A stretch of 64,000 nucleotides of DNA from Thalassia testudinum. Lineage: Eukaryota; Streptophyta; Magnoliopsida; Alismatales; Hydrocharitaceae. Positions 42,856 through 55,100 of this stretch are shown here, piece by piece (the stretch's first letter is position 1; each line of letters starts with the position of its first letter). The stretch covers positions 21,006,501 to 21,070,500 of the forward strand of contig JAZHRO010000036.1 in NCBI GenBank assembly GCA_037157565.1, given 5' to 3'. Position numbers and translations under genes: made by a program. The notes under the pieces were generated by a model that was given only the letters and a program-made list of their open reading frames with translations, was not told the origin of the DNA and searched no databases.

Positions 42856-45628
42856 TGATGAGAGCCTCATCATGAGCCATAACTAGCTCATTTTGACCCA
42901 ATAAAGAAGATAAAAGCTCCTACATAACCTAGAAGAAGGCCTAACTGAAGGAACAAGTGCTCTGAGAAGAAAACATGAAATAAAGGTTAAAACTGCAATT
43001 TTACCATTGCAGTAGATAAACAGGATTTCTTAGAGGCAAAACATAGGTCAAATGGTCTAAATGAGATAAAAAGTGGGTTGAGTCAATCAGAAATGGGTTC
43101 ATGTGCAATCTAAGAACTAAAAGACACTTGGTAACCCTAAAACAGACCCGCTTAAATTAACAAGGTTCTGGTCAGAACAAAAAGCAATTAAACCCTCTAC
43201 AAATCATGGAAAAACATACTCTAGGGTTTAGAACACTTAATTTGGCCTTTGGAACCTAGTTTGACCTAGATTAGGGTCCTAGCTCTTCAATTAACCTAAT
43301 TTGGGTTTTTACGTAAAATATCCAGTCAAACGAGGTCAAACCTGAAATCTAACTTCTCCATTGGATTCCTTAGGTCCAAATTAGGTTTATACCAAAATTT
43401 GGACCTAAGGAGAAGTCATCTTGACCTACTTTGCAATTTAATACACCCAAATCACAAATTGGTCCCTATCTTTTGAATACCGTTGCGGAGAACCCCCTAG
43501 GTTCTTTGCCTCCTTTGCAAACCGGTCCTGCCGCCATTGCTAGGGCAGAACCGAGCTCCGGCAAGGTTCGGAGAGGGATTGCTCTCTAATCCCTCAGAGA
43601 TTCCCTCCCAGAAATGGAAGGAGAATTCTCTGAAGAATTGCCTTCCATTTAAGACCGATATCGATCCCTGGTGTGAACCCAATCTCTCGTGCGAACGCAC
43701 GAGAGATTTGGGTATCCTAACTCCTTTCCATCTCCGGCGACCAACCTCAGGCAATTACGTGCCCTTCACGCCCTGCACACCAAGTCCAGCGCCTATATAA
43801 GAACCCACAACTCCGACCGAAGAGGCTGAGCTTGATTTGGCCGAGTTTCCCCCTTCAATTCCTCTCCTCCTGCTCGGCCAAATGCCCCAGCTAGCTCCGG
43901 CGAGCCCCCCTCCCCTCCCTCTTCGCTCTGCCACAAAACCAGTGGTAGAGTTAGCTTCCTGACCTCCCTCCGCGTCGCGCAGTACCAGCGCACGCCGCCT
44001 CAGCCCCGTCGTCGCCGCCATTCTCCCCCACTGGGCGTCATCTTCTCCGGCGACAGCAAGTACTGCTGTCCGCCTTCTGTCCCCTTTCGTCCTTACAATT
44101 AGGTTAGAACTCCTCTCCATCCTATCCTCTCTCTTTTCCCCCTGTTATCTCATCTGATTACCCCTCGACCGACGCTGACCACCCTCATCTTCCACATCAC
44201 CGACCGAACTCCGGCGAGCCGCCCACACCACTCCGCCACTCCACACGGCTCGCCAACCACCTCGTGAGCTCCGCCTCACCACCAGGAACTCGCTCCACCC
44301 CACAACTGCCACTCCAGACCTCCATAACCACCCCCCGAACAACCCACCATCTCCGGCCATAGGTTGACCTAGGCGGGCATGCCTAGGCCGACCGGCAACC
44401 TGCCGCATCACCCACCGCCTTCTCCGTGCTACGGCGAAGGTTTCCAGCTATTCTAATTGGGCCAATAGGCCGTTCTGTGGAAGCTCAGGTGAACGCCCCG
44501 GCCGCCATTAACAGCCGAAGCAGCAGGAAGCTTGGAGCAGCAGCAGGCGTCAGGCATCCCAGGCGGCAGGTGCAGCAGACTCTCGCAAGTGTTGCGAGGT
44601 GACTGAGTTCAGCAAGGAGCACCAGCAAGGCCTTCAGCGTGGGCAATTGCACACGAGAGTCTGCGGGCGCACGCAAAGGAAGGGCGGAACGTTTAGTCCC
44701 ACATCGTGGAATCTCAAGGCACAGGTATGGTATAAAGAGTTTTTGTGATATACGTTTACTGCCTCGAAAGCACAGGGGTGAGGTCCCTCACTGACCCCAC
44801 CCGCCTCGTCCGCGACCTGACCACGCGGACCTGGTGGATCCGACCCGACCTAGACCTCTACGCACTCCTCGCGCATCACACACCTGCAGGTGCGCCTGGT
44901 CTCGGGTACGATCTGACCCGATTAAGACTGTGGCTCTGGTAGAGCGGTCTGAGTGAATTGCTTGAGAGAGAGAGACGCGCGGGTAGAGGGAGAAGGGTTA
45001 GGTTTTGCTCCTGTGCAGGCAAGCTGAACGCAGGAGGAGAAGGACTTGGCCGCGAGAAGGAAAAGAAAGAAAGAAGAAGGAACGGCAGAGAAGAATAGAA
45101 GAGGAAGAAACAAGGCAGAGAAGAAGAAGCAAGAAAGAAGCCTTCGCAGGAGAAGAAAGGAAAGAGCAAGCCAGAAGCAAAGGCACAGAGAAGCCAAGTG
45201 AAGACTTTGCAGAGATCAGAAGAAGAAAGGAAAGAGCAAGCCAGAAGCAAAGGCACAGAGAAGCCAAGTGAAGACTTTGCAGAGATCAGAAGAAGAAAAG
45301 AAAGAGCAAAGACTGCAGCAGAAGAAGAAGAAGAATAATCAAGAAGAAAAGGAGAAATGCTTTTAAGACGTCTGATCACAAGATCAGACGTCCAATTTCA
45401 TATTTTTTTCCCTAACTCCTTTTAATCGCATACATTCATACCTGAATTGATATTTTGAGTAAACTAGAGTGTTCAATTACATTTTGATTTAGTGGTAAGT
45501 TCCATTTGCTCCCTGTGTTCGACCTCGGATACTCCGGTCTTCGAGTAATAAAAACTTTGTATTTGTTCGAACGTTTTGTCGGTTATACTACAACATAATA
45601 CGCTTTAAATCCACAGAAACCTTGAGCA
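42856..45628 (+). repeat. 3' LTR of element D (2,773 bp)
   Basis: Identical in layout to the 5' LTR, with TATA box 43793-43801 and TATACTACAAC at 45584-45594. The 70-bp length excess is explained by a direct duplication (45151-45220 and 45221-45290). Confidence 0.93.
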
Positions 45629-45633
45629 GTCAC
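45629..45633. repeat. Target-site duplication GTCAC (right) of element D
   Basis: Directly follows the LTR end CCTTGAGCA and matches 35729-35733. Confidence 0.93.
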
Positions 45634-46643
45634 CTGTGGTGGTTGCAGTGGGGTACAGGGCATGCACTGGAGAGGCCTGCGGGAGTGGTGCCTGCGTTCT
45701 TGAAGGGGTGCCTATGGGCACTTGGCGTGGGGGCGCTTGCGGGTCAAAAGGCGCAAGGGCGAGCGGTGGTGCGCTGTAGGGTGTGGTGAAGGGCGCGAAG
45801 TGCAATAGCGTCTTGCCCGCAAGGGCGCTGAGCGCCTACGGGCAGCTGAGGTGGGGCACCTGTGCGAGATGGCGTGGCGAGGGCAGGTGGTGCAGCGCTT
45901 GTCTACTAGCCTTGGGAGAGAGCTGGAGAGGGCGCTTGGTGCAGTGAGCAGTGGGGCAGGTGCACGGATGCGCACTTGCAGACAATGCAAGGGCAGGCGG
46001 TGGTGCGCTTGCTGGGGAGAGGGCTATGCCTGCAGCAGGCATGCAAGGGCATTGAGCACCTACAAGCAGTGCGAAGAAGGGCGATGAGAGGCTTGGCGCT
46101 ATGATGTGCAAGGGTGCATGCACACAGGCAGTGGAAGGTGGCACCTGCAGGCTTCTTGGGCTAATGAGGGCGTGTGTGTGCACAGGGCACGCTTGGTTAA
46201 CAGTGTTTGTCCTCTCAATGGTGGAGAAGGTGGAGATAATTCCTCGCCAGGGGAAGAAGAAGATCCCCTCATGCCCTCCTCTCCTATGCAAGTCCCTCTT
46301 TTATCTCATCTCTCCTCCTCTCAAGGGATTTTCAAATCCCTTTACTAAGTTTGGCCGGCAGCTGTTGAGGAGCTGTTGAGGCCGACCGGAAGACTCAGTT
46401 GAGGCCGACGGCTGTTGGGGAGGGGAGAATTTAATTCACCCCCCTCAATTCTTGCAATTTATTCCGACAACACAGCAAAACATAAAATAATTACATACTA
46501 AATTATAAAATGCAATAAAATAGATAAAAACTCAAGTAATGATGCATGTACTAATTTAATGACCAAATGTAATTATTAACAAACATACTATGGTAGAATT
46601 GAAGTACTTAGGTGTAACAATAGTCATTAAAATGGACTCATCA
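45634..46643 (-). repeat. 5' LTR of element E, part 3 (after D)
   Basis: It aligns with 21075-22044 of the left LTR, including the shared 'gtggagaaggtggagataat' phrase, and ends GGACTCATCA at 46643. The GC-rich ORFs inside are incidental. Confidence 0.85.
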
Positions 46644-47347
46644 TCTGCAGGGATGTCAGAGTTGCTCTCGCGAGTCACCTTATCAGAATAAGGAATAGAA
46701 TTTACACCCTCGAGAGGTTCTGATTAAATCTTAGTATCACAGGTGTCTTGGAAATCTAAGCTTGGTGAACTAGGCTATTGATTTTCTAGGGCTGGCTCAA
46801 AATTATGAACACCGGTAATTGGATCCTCCCAACCCATCTCAAGATCAAGAATGTCAATTTGTTCCTAATTTGAATCAAGTTCCACTTGGGTTGAGGGTCT
46901 ATAACAAGCTTGATCATCAAACCCAGGATTTGGGAAATTACATTGATTACTGGAGTTACTCCAAGATGTCATCTTAACTTCTGACAGGTATTTTTGATCG
47001 ATGGATCTATACAAATTATTCAGCAATTCTCCCCATTTTCCCAAAAAATTCTAGAGTTCTTCTGGAACTGAAGGATTTGACCAATATTATAGACAATCAT
47101 TGTTTTTTAATTTCACCAATTCCATGTGTTCTGCTAAGAGATCATCCCAGGTTGAACCATGGTTTAGTTGTATCCATATCTTCTCCATATGGTTCAAAAT
47201 GTGGTCGATTGTTTTCTTGAATATATCCTGAATGTCCCTTTTATAATAGTCTTCATGGTTTCTATAAGCATTCGCAATTATCTTTTCTTTCATGCTCATT
47301 TGGGACTTAGGTTTCTTAAATAGTCTTCTTATATAGTCAGGTTGCAT
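46644..47347 (-). pseudogene. Unknown acidic ORF of the A/B/D family, N-terminal part (element B)
   Basis: The first five bases are the right TSD of E (TCTGC). The frame begins at ATG 47345-47347 (MQPDYIRRLFKKPKSQMSMK) and aligns with the N-terminus of D (MQPNHLGLPVEKPEYRRSMR), continuing to 'QLNHGSTWDDLLAEHMELVK' against 'EANKGSTRDLLITAYIEIEK'. A stop at about 47087 ends the open part; fragments matching the next section of D follow to 46649. The gene continues at 20265 on the far side of element E. Confidence 0.75.
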
Positions 47348-47777
47348 TTTCGAATCAAGTGGTGGAATCAGGATGTAGAATCAAACTCAAGATTAGATTG
47401 CATTTGATTTGACCAGATAGAAATCCCTAAGATGATCTATGTATGTGCACTAAAGAAAAGATGAGGGACTGGATGTTGTTGGACTCAATCAAGAAACCCA
47501 AAGATTTTTTGATGACTATAGAGGTTCGGGGCGGATGATAACCCTAGATCAGAAAGTTGTTCAACTGAGAATTACTTGGGCAGTCAAGAAGGGAGAGTCC
47601 CGCAATGACCCCTACACGGTAGAGCTTCCCCACAGGTTATAGGGTTTCCCCCACTCGACCTTCCTTGTCACTGAGTGTCTAGGTAGACCAGAATGGATAA
47701 CTTGACCTCTTAAGTCTACCAATTTTAAGTCCTAATTTGTGCCTTTAATTCCACTTGATTAGAAGTTAATTTGACTT
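47348..47777 (-). other. Leader of element B, part proximal to the ORF
   Basis: Contains the leader block shared with A, D and F (47485-47671). It is interrupted at 47782 by element F and continues after 61514. Confidence 0.7.
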
Positions 47778-47782
47778 GTGAC
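47778..47782. repeat. Target-site duplication GTGAC (left) of element F
   Basis: GTGAC precedes TGAAACGTTGG at 47783 and recurs at 61509-61513. Confidence 0.93.
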
Positions 47783-50562
47783 TGAAACGTTGGCTTCGAG
47801 AGATAACCGGGTTTTATTGTTATAGCGTTGTAGTATAGCCAGTTATTGCCATCATTTCAAATATATAAATTTTTTACTCGAAAAATAAAAGAGAGTTCCC
47901 GAGGTCGAACTCAGGGAGCAAGTTGTATTCTAGGGGTACAAGTTTCTTTTACAAAAATAAAGAAAGAGAGAGAGAGAGAATTTGTTGGCTTCTTTCTTCT
48001 TCTCTTCTTTTCTCTTTGCCTATCTTCTTCTGCTTGACTCTCCTGCTTTATCTGCCGCCGTAGTGATGCTTTTCTTCTTCTTTCAGTTCTTGTTTTGGCT
48101 CGTCTCTTTCTTTTTCTTCTCCCTTGTGGTCCTGTTCTTCTTCTTCTTCTTTCTTTCTTCTTTTCCTTTCTTCAGACCTTCTTCTTCTCGTGTTCTTCTT
48201 CTTCTTTCAGTTCTTGTCTTGGCCTCTCTGTGTTTTCCTCTGCCTCGCCTTCCTTCTCCTTCCTTGCCTTCAGGACGTCGTCTGATTTTCCAATCAGACG
48301 ACTTAAACCGCTGCTGCTACAGTGCCGCTCGGTGATCCTCCTTCCTTCAGCCTTCGTCTTCTTCCACGGTTCTTCTTCACCTGTGCCTGCACACTTACAC
48401 AGCTTGATCAGAGAGGGGCAAAACCTATCTCTACCCTCCCCCCCCCGCGTCTCTCTCTCACAGAAGCCACTCTTGGGAAAGCTCTCCCAGAGCTGCCGGG
48501 TAGCCGGGTATGGGTCGCACCTGGGTCCAGGCCCACCGGCGTGCGTGGTGGGCGAGGAGTGCAGGTCAGTCTAAGTCGGGTCGGGTCAGGTCCGCGGGGC
48601 GTGAGCGCGGACGAGACCGGGTAACCGGGCAGGTGAAGGCGACCTCACCCCGTGTGCTGAGGCAACAAGCCTCCAGCACTTTTTCACTTTATACCGCTGC
48701 GCCTCTTCAGAGTTTTCCAAGGTGGGACTAAATGTCCCACCCCGAGTTGGCGCCTGCGCGGAGGAAAGAGCTGGTAATCGCGGCGTTACGCGAGGCCTTC
48801 GCGCGAGGGCTTCTCTTCAGCTGCAGCCTGACGCTTTGTCGAAATGCCTCGCACGGCCTGGGAGTCGAATCTGGGCGTGGCGCGCCTGCAGCTGCAGGCG
48901 GAAGCAGCTCCTTCTGCACGGCATTGGCGGCGGAGGTCGGGTGACTTGTTCACAGCAAAACGGCCTCTCGGCCTAATCAGAAGGTGTCGGGAGCTTCGCC
49001 AGAGTGCGGCGAAGCTCGTGTGGGTGGTGGCGAGGCGTGGGGCGGCGTGCAAGGGCTACCCTAGGTCGAACTGTGGGTCGGAAGATGGGTTTGTTCGGTG
49101 GGGTTGCAGAGGGTGATGTGGGGGAAGTGGAAGGGCGGGGGTTGATCAGGGTGAGGAGGCGGAGGTTCTGCGGTGGTCGGCGAGCCGTGTGGGTTGCTGG
49201 GGTGATGGGAGCGGCTCGCCGGAGGATGGCCGGAGGCGGAGAAGGTGAGGGTGAGGGGTCGGAATCGAGGGCGACAGTAGATGTTTAAAGTGAGGAAAAG
49301 GAAGAGGGGAGGAAGAGGAGGAGTTCTACCTACTTGGCAGGAGGAGGTGGGGCCGGAGCGGGCGACAGTCGTATCGACTGTCGCCGGAGAAGAAGATGCC
49401 CGGGGGAAGGGGCGGCGGCGATCAGAGGGCCGGAGAGGCGCCAGCTGGGTGCGGCGTGGCGCGGGAAGAGCAGGGGAGGAAGTCTCTGCTGCTGGTATTG
49501 CGGCAGAGCGAAGAGGAGGAGGAGGAAGAACCAACGGAGCTGGTGGGCGTCTACCGGAGTGAGAAGAGAGGAAAGTTGGGGGTTTTCTCCGTCAGATCTG
49601 AGCTGGGAAGAACGGTGGAGTGACGGGGGTATTTATAGGGACCGAATCAGGGAGGAAGGCGGAGGGAGACGACGTGTCTCCCTCGCCGGAGGACGCCGGA
49701 GATGGAAACCCATACCGTCCGTGCGTTCGCACGGCCGGTATGGTGGGTTACAGCGACTAGGGGGTGTCCCTGCGACGGCTGACGACGCAGGGCACCCCCG
49801 GTTTACTTGCCAGGCTCTCCCCCTCACCCTGCGCGGTGCCATGCTCCGCGCAAGGTCGCCGGAGCATGGTGCTGGCAGGTTTTGCAGGGGGGACCTGAAC
49901 GCAAAGAACGAAGGAGAGTTAGGGGCCAAAATGCGAGGGTTCAAAAGTTGAGGGCCAAAAAGTAAATATATGAGGACCAAAGTGTAAAGTTGGTCAAGAA
50001 GGTTTCTTCTTAGGCTCAAGTTTTTATACATGACTAATTAGGACCTAAGGAATCTGATGGTGAATTTTATTTCTAGATTAAACCTTGTTTGACTGGTCAA
50101 TTTACGCAAAAACCCAAATTAAGTTATTAATTGGGTATGGTTCTCAATGTAGGTCAAGATGGGTTCCTAAGGTCAAATTGAAGGTTCTAAACCCTAGAGA
50201 TTATTTTTCTATGAATTTTAGAGGGTTTATTCCATTTTTTCTTCGCCTTGAACCTCGTGAATTGAAGTAGGTTTGTTTTAGGGTTACAGATTATCATTTA
50301 GTTCCTTGGAATTGCTGTAACCCTTGCTAGATCATCTCATCCCACTTTTATTCTTATTAAGTTGCTTTAACCTATGTTTGGACCCTGAATTACCCTGTAT
50401 GCAGATTATACTGGTAAAATTGCATTTTTACCCCTTATGACTTATTTTCTCCTTAAACTCAGAATTCTCTGAGTTAAGCCTTTCCTTGAGTTATGTAGGA
50501 GCTTTTATCCTTTGTATTGGGTCAAAATGAGCTAGTTATGGCTCATGATGAGGTTCTCATCA
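47783..50562 (-). repeat. 3' LTR of element F (2,780 bp)
   Basis: It begins TGAAACGTTGGCTTCGAG and ends GAGGTTCTCATCA on the plus strand. It includes CGTTGTAGTATAG (47826-47838), CCGAGGTCGAACTCAGGGAG (47899-47918), a CTT-rich tract and a TATA box (49630-49639). GC-rich ORFs such as 48095-48574 and 49334-49951 are repeated in the other LTR with altered frames and are not genes. Confidence 0.93.
49630..49639 (-). promoter_or_regulatory. TATA box in the 3' LTR of F
   Basis: The minus strand reads CCTATAAATA; identical in the 5' LTR (60599-60608), where it would drive the element. Confidence 0.6.
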
Positions 50563-51007
50563 TACCGCCATGCCTAGCTTTTGCTAGTCCCTTAGCAAAA
50601 AAAACTTAAGGTTTCAACCCTTGTTCTAGACCATTAAGTTCTTAATAGCTTCAGATAAGTGCTTTTTCATTTGAGCTTAGATTAGGTTAGAATGCTGACC
50701 ATAGGCCTAAAAGGTACTCTAGTACCAATCAAGATCCAAATCTGTCTAGCTTTAGCCTCAGTCTTTAGCAAAGGTTTTTAAGGCCCACAAGAACTAACCT
50801 AAGGTTTATTGGACTTTGTGGTTAAAGCACCCGTGCTTCAAATGATTTTAGCCCTGGCTCAGTTCGCAGTGCGTTTTGTAAGAGAGAGATAGAAAGTTAT
50901 TCTGTTTGGAGAGTTTTCTCTCTCTTTTTCTTTTTAGTTCTAGCCTAGGATTGGCTTTTCAACAGGTCTGTATCAGATTCCTTGCTCCCATCATCAATCC
51001 TCAAGGG

Positions 51008-51157
51008 TTCCTGGCAATCGATGCTTCGAGATAGCACCGCCCATGGCAACCCCCGGAACCCTGGCTATTGAGATTTCGAGATAATCCCATCCATGGTGTT
51101 CCGTGGCCGAATCCAGACCCTGGCAATTGACACTTAGAGATAATGCCATCCATGGAA
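51008..51157 (-). repeat. Triplicated CCATGG-type motif, element F
   Basis: Three diverged units, each with CCATGG, ATTATCTC and GCCAGGG-like ends on the minus strand, at the same place as in D. Divergence between units is similar to that between elements, so the triplication predates their split. Confidence 0.7.
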
Positions 51158-51818
51158 TCTGAATCAGCAGAGTGCTTACATGCCCCCAGTAGGATATGTA
51201 AATAGCCTAAGAGACAGGCACCGAGGAGATGATATTTTGTTACGCATCTTTGAGGGGATTTCCCGCCTCTCCGCGCTGGGAACTCATCCAAATCAACTTG
51301 TGTCGATCGGCCGCTCCTATTCTAGGTGTTCTTTTTAGAATTTTGCGACGCTTCTACGTGATTTTGATTTTTACGCTTACCGAACCAGGCTGTGTGTGAG
51401 GTTAGGGTGCTTAGGTTACTGAGTCCCGTAAACCAAAAATTAGTTAACGAGGCCAAATACTCCCTAAGCCTTAGACCTAATACTTCAGCTTTTCATTTTC
51501 CTCAACCTCTTGAGGAGTGTCTAGATCTTAATGGGTACTAAGAGTCTATTCAAGAATGCCTAAGGTTTGCGTTCTTACTAATCTCATTATGCACTTTTCA
51601 GTTATTTTCTTGAATGAGGTCTAGAACTTAGGTTAATTCCTTAGTTCCTTACTAATGACTATCACCTTTTCTTATAATTTTGTGCTCCTTTTTCATTTTG
51701 TTTCTCTTCTCCTTCTCCTTTTATTCTTTTTCGAAAAAATTTTTAATTTTTATGGTGTTTTTGGCATATGTGAATTTTTTTGTTTGAAACCTTTTCTTAC
51801 AAGTTTTGCACTTTCATA

Positions 51819-51853
51819 CCCCCCCATGCCTAAGATTTGCAATGTCCTCATTG
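51819..51853 (-). promoter_or_regulatory. Hairpin plus internal polypurine tract, element F
   Basis: The minus strand reads CAATGAGGACATTG, then CAAATCTTAGGCATGGGGGG. It is stronger than the terminal tract of F, which reads TAGGCATGGCGGTA. Confidence 0.68.
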
Positions 51854-52072
51854 TAACCTAGGGGGTTTTTATTTAACTTAGTTCATTCCTTAAGACAGAA
51901 ATTTGGATGAGTGGATGGGTTGGGTTGAATTTTTTTTGTTTTTTTTGTTTTTTTTTTTTTTTGCGGACGATTTCTAATCCCAGATGCAAGCATCTGAGGT
52001 GGGGTCGGCTGTCTACAAGGGTGAACCTCAAGTGCAAAAAGGTGTCAGAACAAGTTTCAGGTTTTCAAAGAG

Positions 52073-52100
52073 AATGACGGGCTGCCTCCCATTAAGCGCT
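52073..52100 (-). other. Conserved post-stop motif, element F
   Basis: The minus strand reads AGCGCTTAATGGGAGGCAGC followed by CCGTCATT, about 30 nt after the pol stop. Confidence 0.65.
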
Positions 52101-52132
52101 GAGTTTTACGCCATCGGCTGGGCGCAATAAGC

Positions 52133-55100
52133 TCAAGGGGAAAGGAGGATATAAGATGCTTCAGCCAAATTAGTAGAAGTTACATCAATGAACGGCTTGA
52201 GTCTCTGACCGTTCACGATGAAAGGTTCAGAATCGTGGCTGAGTGGACTGATTTCGATTGCTCCACTTCCAAAAACCTGTCGGACCAAATATGGTCCGAC
52301 CCACTTGGATCTCAGTTTTCCTGGGAAGAGTTTTAGTCGGGCATCAAAGAGTAGGACCTTTTGACCAGGATGAAAGATCTTTCTCGAGATGTGTTTGTCG
52401 TGGAAGGCTTTAACCCGCTCCTTGTAGATTTGCGAGTTCTCGTACGCGTCTAGGCGTAATTCATCGATCTCGCTGATTTGGAGTTTTCTGTGGGTCCCAG
52501 CCTTGGAAAGATCTAGATTACAGTTTCGTATTGCCCAATAGGCTTTATGCTCCAGTTCTACGGGAAGGTGGCATGCCTTTCCGTACACCAGTCTAAAGGG
52601 AGACATGCCCAATTGGGTCTTCTGGGCGGTCCTATAGGCCCACAATGCTTCCGGAAGTCGGGACGACCAGTCCTTCCTGTCAGGTCGAACAGTGACTTGC
52701 AGGATTTTCTTGATCTCCCGATTAGACAGCTCAGCTAGACCATTAGTTTGGGGGTGGTAAGGAGTAGAGATTCGGTGAGACACCCCATATTTGGTCATCA
52801 GTGACCTAAACTGAGCATTTGTGAAATGGGTCCCCCCATCAGAGATTATTGCACGAGGAATCCCGAACCTTGAGAAAATGTGTTGATGAATGAATTTGAG
52901 AACGATTTTGTGATCACAGGTTCGGGTCGGTATGGCTTCGATCCATTTGGACACGTAGTCCACAGCCAACAGAATGTATTCGAAACCATTCGAAACAGGA
53001 AAGGGGCCCATAAAATCAATCCCCCAAACATCAAAGATTTCGCATACTAGAATCGGTTGCATAGGCATCATGTCGCGATGGCTCATGTTGCCCAATGTTT
53101 GGCAACGACTGCATGCCTTGCAGTGATTGTATGCGTCTTTGAACAGTGTGGGCCAGTAAAAGCCGCACTGGAGGACTTTTGATGCGATTTTATGCCCGGC
53201 GAAATGGCCACCGCATGCCTGGTCATGGCAGAAAGAGAGGATATTGTTGAATTCCCCTTCCGGGACACATCTCCAGATGATCTGATCGGCACCTATGCAG
53301 AAGAGGTACGGGTCTTCCCAAATGTAATACTTGGCATCGGAGCGTAATTTGTCTTTCTTGGCCTTCAGCCAATCGGACGGGATCTGATGAGATGCCAAGT
53401 AATTTACTACATTAGCAAACCATGGAAGGCTAGTACCAATAGTCAGCAGGTGCTCATCGGGAAAATGCTCAGTGATTGGTCCGGGAGGGTCAATTATTTC
53501 AGAAGGAAGACGGGACAAGTGATCAGCTACCACATTTTGCTTTCCCGCTTTGTCGTGAATCTCAAGGTCAAATTCTTGCAACAGCAAGATCCACCGGATT
53601 AATCGAGGTTTCACGTCCTTCTTTGCAAGGAGATGCCTCACAGCTGTGTGATCCGAGTATATGATGACACGGGAACCCAGAAGGTACGATCTGAACTTTT
53701 CTAGGGCAAATACTACAGCTAGCAGCTCTTTCTCAGTAACCGTATAGTTATGCTGAGCCTCATCGAGTGTTTTGCTGGCGTAGTAAATGACCATAGGTTT
53801 CTCGTCAATTTTCTGCCCCAAAACCGCTCCTACAGCGAAGTCGGATGCATCGCACATGATCTCAAAGGGTTGAGACCAATCAGGGGACTGTAGGATCGGG
53901 GCTTGGGTGACTCGGTCACGCAGGATTTCAAATGCTTGAGTGCATTCCTTGGAAATTTTGAAAGGAACATCCTTGGAGAGAAGAGTGGTCAGGGGGCGTG
54001 CGATTTTTGAAAAATCAGGGATAAATCGTCGATAAAAATCGACATGCCCTAAAAAGGAACGGATGTCCCTGATCGAGCTAGGCATAGGAAGGTGAGAAAT
54101 CAGATTAACCTTAGCTCGATCCACTTGGATACCTTTCTCCGAAATTGAGTGTCCCAGGACAATTCCCTCAGGCACCATGAAATGGCTCTTTTCCCAGGAA
54201 AGAACCAAATTCACATCGATGCACCGCCTGAGTATCTGGACCAAGTGTTGGAGGCAATCGTCGAATGATGCTCCGAAAACTGAAAAGTCATCCATGAAGA
54301 CTTCCAGATAATCACCTACCATATCTGAGAATATGGCAAGCATGCATCGCTGAAAAGTAGCGGGTGCATTGCAAAGACCGAAAGGCATCCTTCGGAAAGC
54401 GTATGTTCCGAAGGGGCAGGTGAATGTGGTCTTTTCTTGGTCCTCAGGATGGATTGCCACCTGGTTATAACCGGAGTACCCGTCAAGAAAGCAGAAGAAC
54501 CTATTTCCCGCAAGTTTTTCGAGAATTTGATCAATGAAGGGTAGTGGGAAATGTTCCTTCTTTGTGGAGGAATTGAGTCGGCGGTAATCTATACAGACTC
54601 TCCACGAGTTGGCTAATCGGGTAGGAATGATTTCTCCGGTCTCAGTTGTTATAGTGGTGAGTCCTGCCTTCTTGGGTACGACCTGAATTGGGCTCACCCA
54701 ACGACTATCGGAGATCGGGTAGATGATTCCAGCATCTAACCACTTGATGATCTCCTTTTTCACGACCTCCTGCAGATTGGGGTTTAAGCGTCTCTGCATT
54801 TCACGAGAAGGTCGTGTGCCCTCTTCCGAATAGATATGATGAGTACAATAAGAGGGACTTATTCCAGTCAAATCGTCAAGAGTCCACCCGATGGCTCTGT
54901 GATGTTGCTGGAGGACAACAATCAGACGGGATTCCTGTTCAGGACTGAGGTTGGAATTGATAATCACAGGAAGGGTCTGATTAGAACCCAAAAAGATGTA
55001 TTTCAAGTGAGCAGGAAGGGGTTTCAGTTCGAGGATGGGGTTATCAGCAGCAGCGGGTGGTTCAGTATAGATGTGAGGTTCAAGGGTGGGAGTTACTGGG

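Larger units (their letters stand above)
35734..45628 (+). mobile_element. Element D: young non-autonomous Athila-like retrotransposon with its own ORF
   Basis: A complete 9.9-kb element on the plus strand: LTR 35734-38436, PBS 38440-38457, leader, unknown ORF 39629-41260, post-stop motif, hairpin/PPT, 3' region, terminal PPT 42842-42855, LTR 42856-45628, TSD GTCAC. The LTRs differ at about 1 % of positions apart from a 70-bp duplication, so insertion is recent. It lacks gag, protease, RT and integrase. LTR tips, PBS and a 190-bp leader block resemble element F, which could supply enzymes. Confidence 0.93.
20266..46643 (-). mobile_element. Element E: non-autonomous Ty3/gypsy-like LTR retrotransposon, with G and D nested in its 5' LTR
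   Basis: LTRs 20266-22044 and 26889-46643 (the latter interrupted by G and D) pair along their whole length once the insertions are removed (1.78 and about 1.85 kb). The PBS (26868-26885) lies beside the right LTR and a PPT beside the left one, so the element reads on the minus strand. TSD is TCTGC. The internal region (4.8 kb) carries one long broken ORF of unknown function and no pol. LTR divergence, roughly 10 % by eye, makes it older than D, F and G. Confidence 0.87.
50563..52132 (-). other. 3' non-coding region of element F
   Basis: It carries the terminal PPT (50563-50577), the triplicated motif (51008-51157), a degenerate palindrome (about 51190-51207), the hairpin/internal PPT (51819-51853), a T-rich run (51930-51962) and the post-stop motif (52073-52100). 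An open frame at 51001-51291 is made by the repeats. No env-like protein. Confidence 0.72.

Noticed and set aside
47826..47838. tRNA-like strings (CGTTGTAGTATAG, GGTCGAAC) as a possible tRNA-Asp gene
   Set aside because: No cloverleaf, anticodon arm or spacing of a tRNA; the pieces lie in LTRs and in the PBS and are better explained as primer-related.
48095..48574. Long ORFs in the LTRs of F (also 49334-49951, 59072-59548, 60303-60920)
   Set aside because: They lie in CTT-rich and GC-rich LTR sequence, overlap in several frames and contain low-complexity peptides. Their preservation reflects LTR identity, not protein selection.
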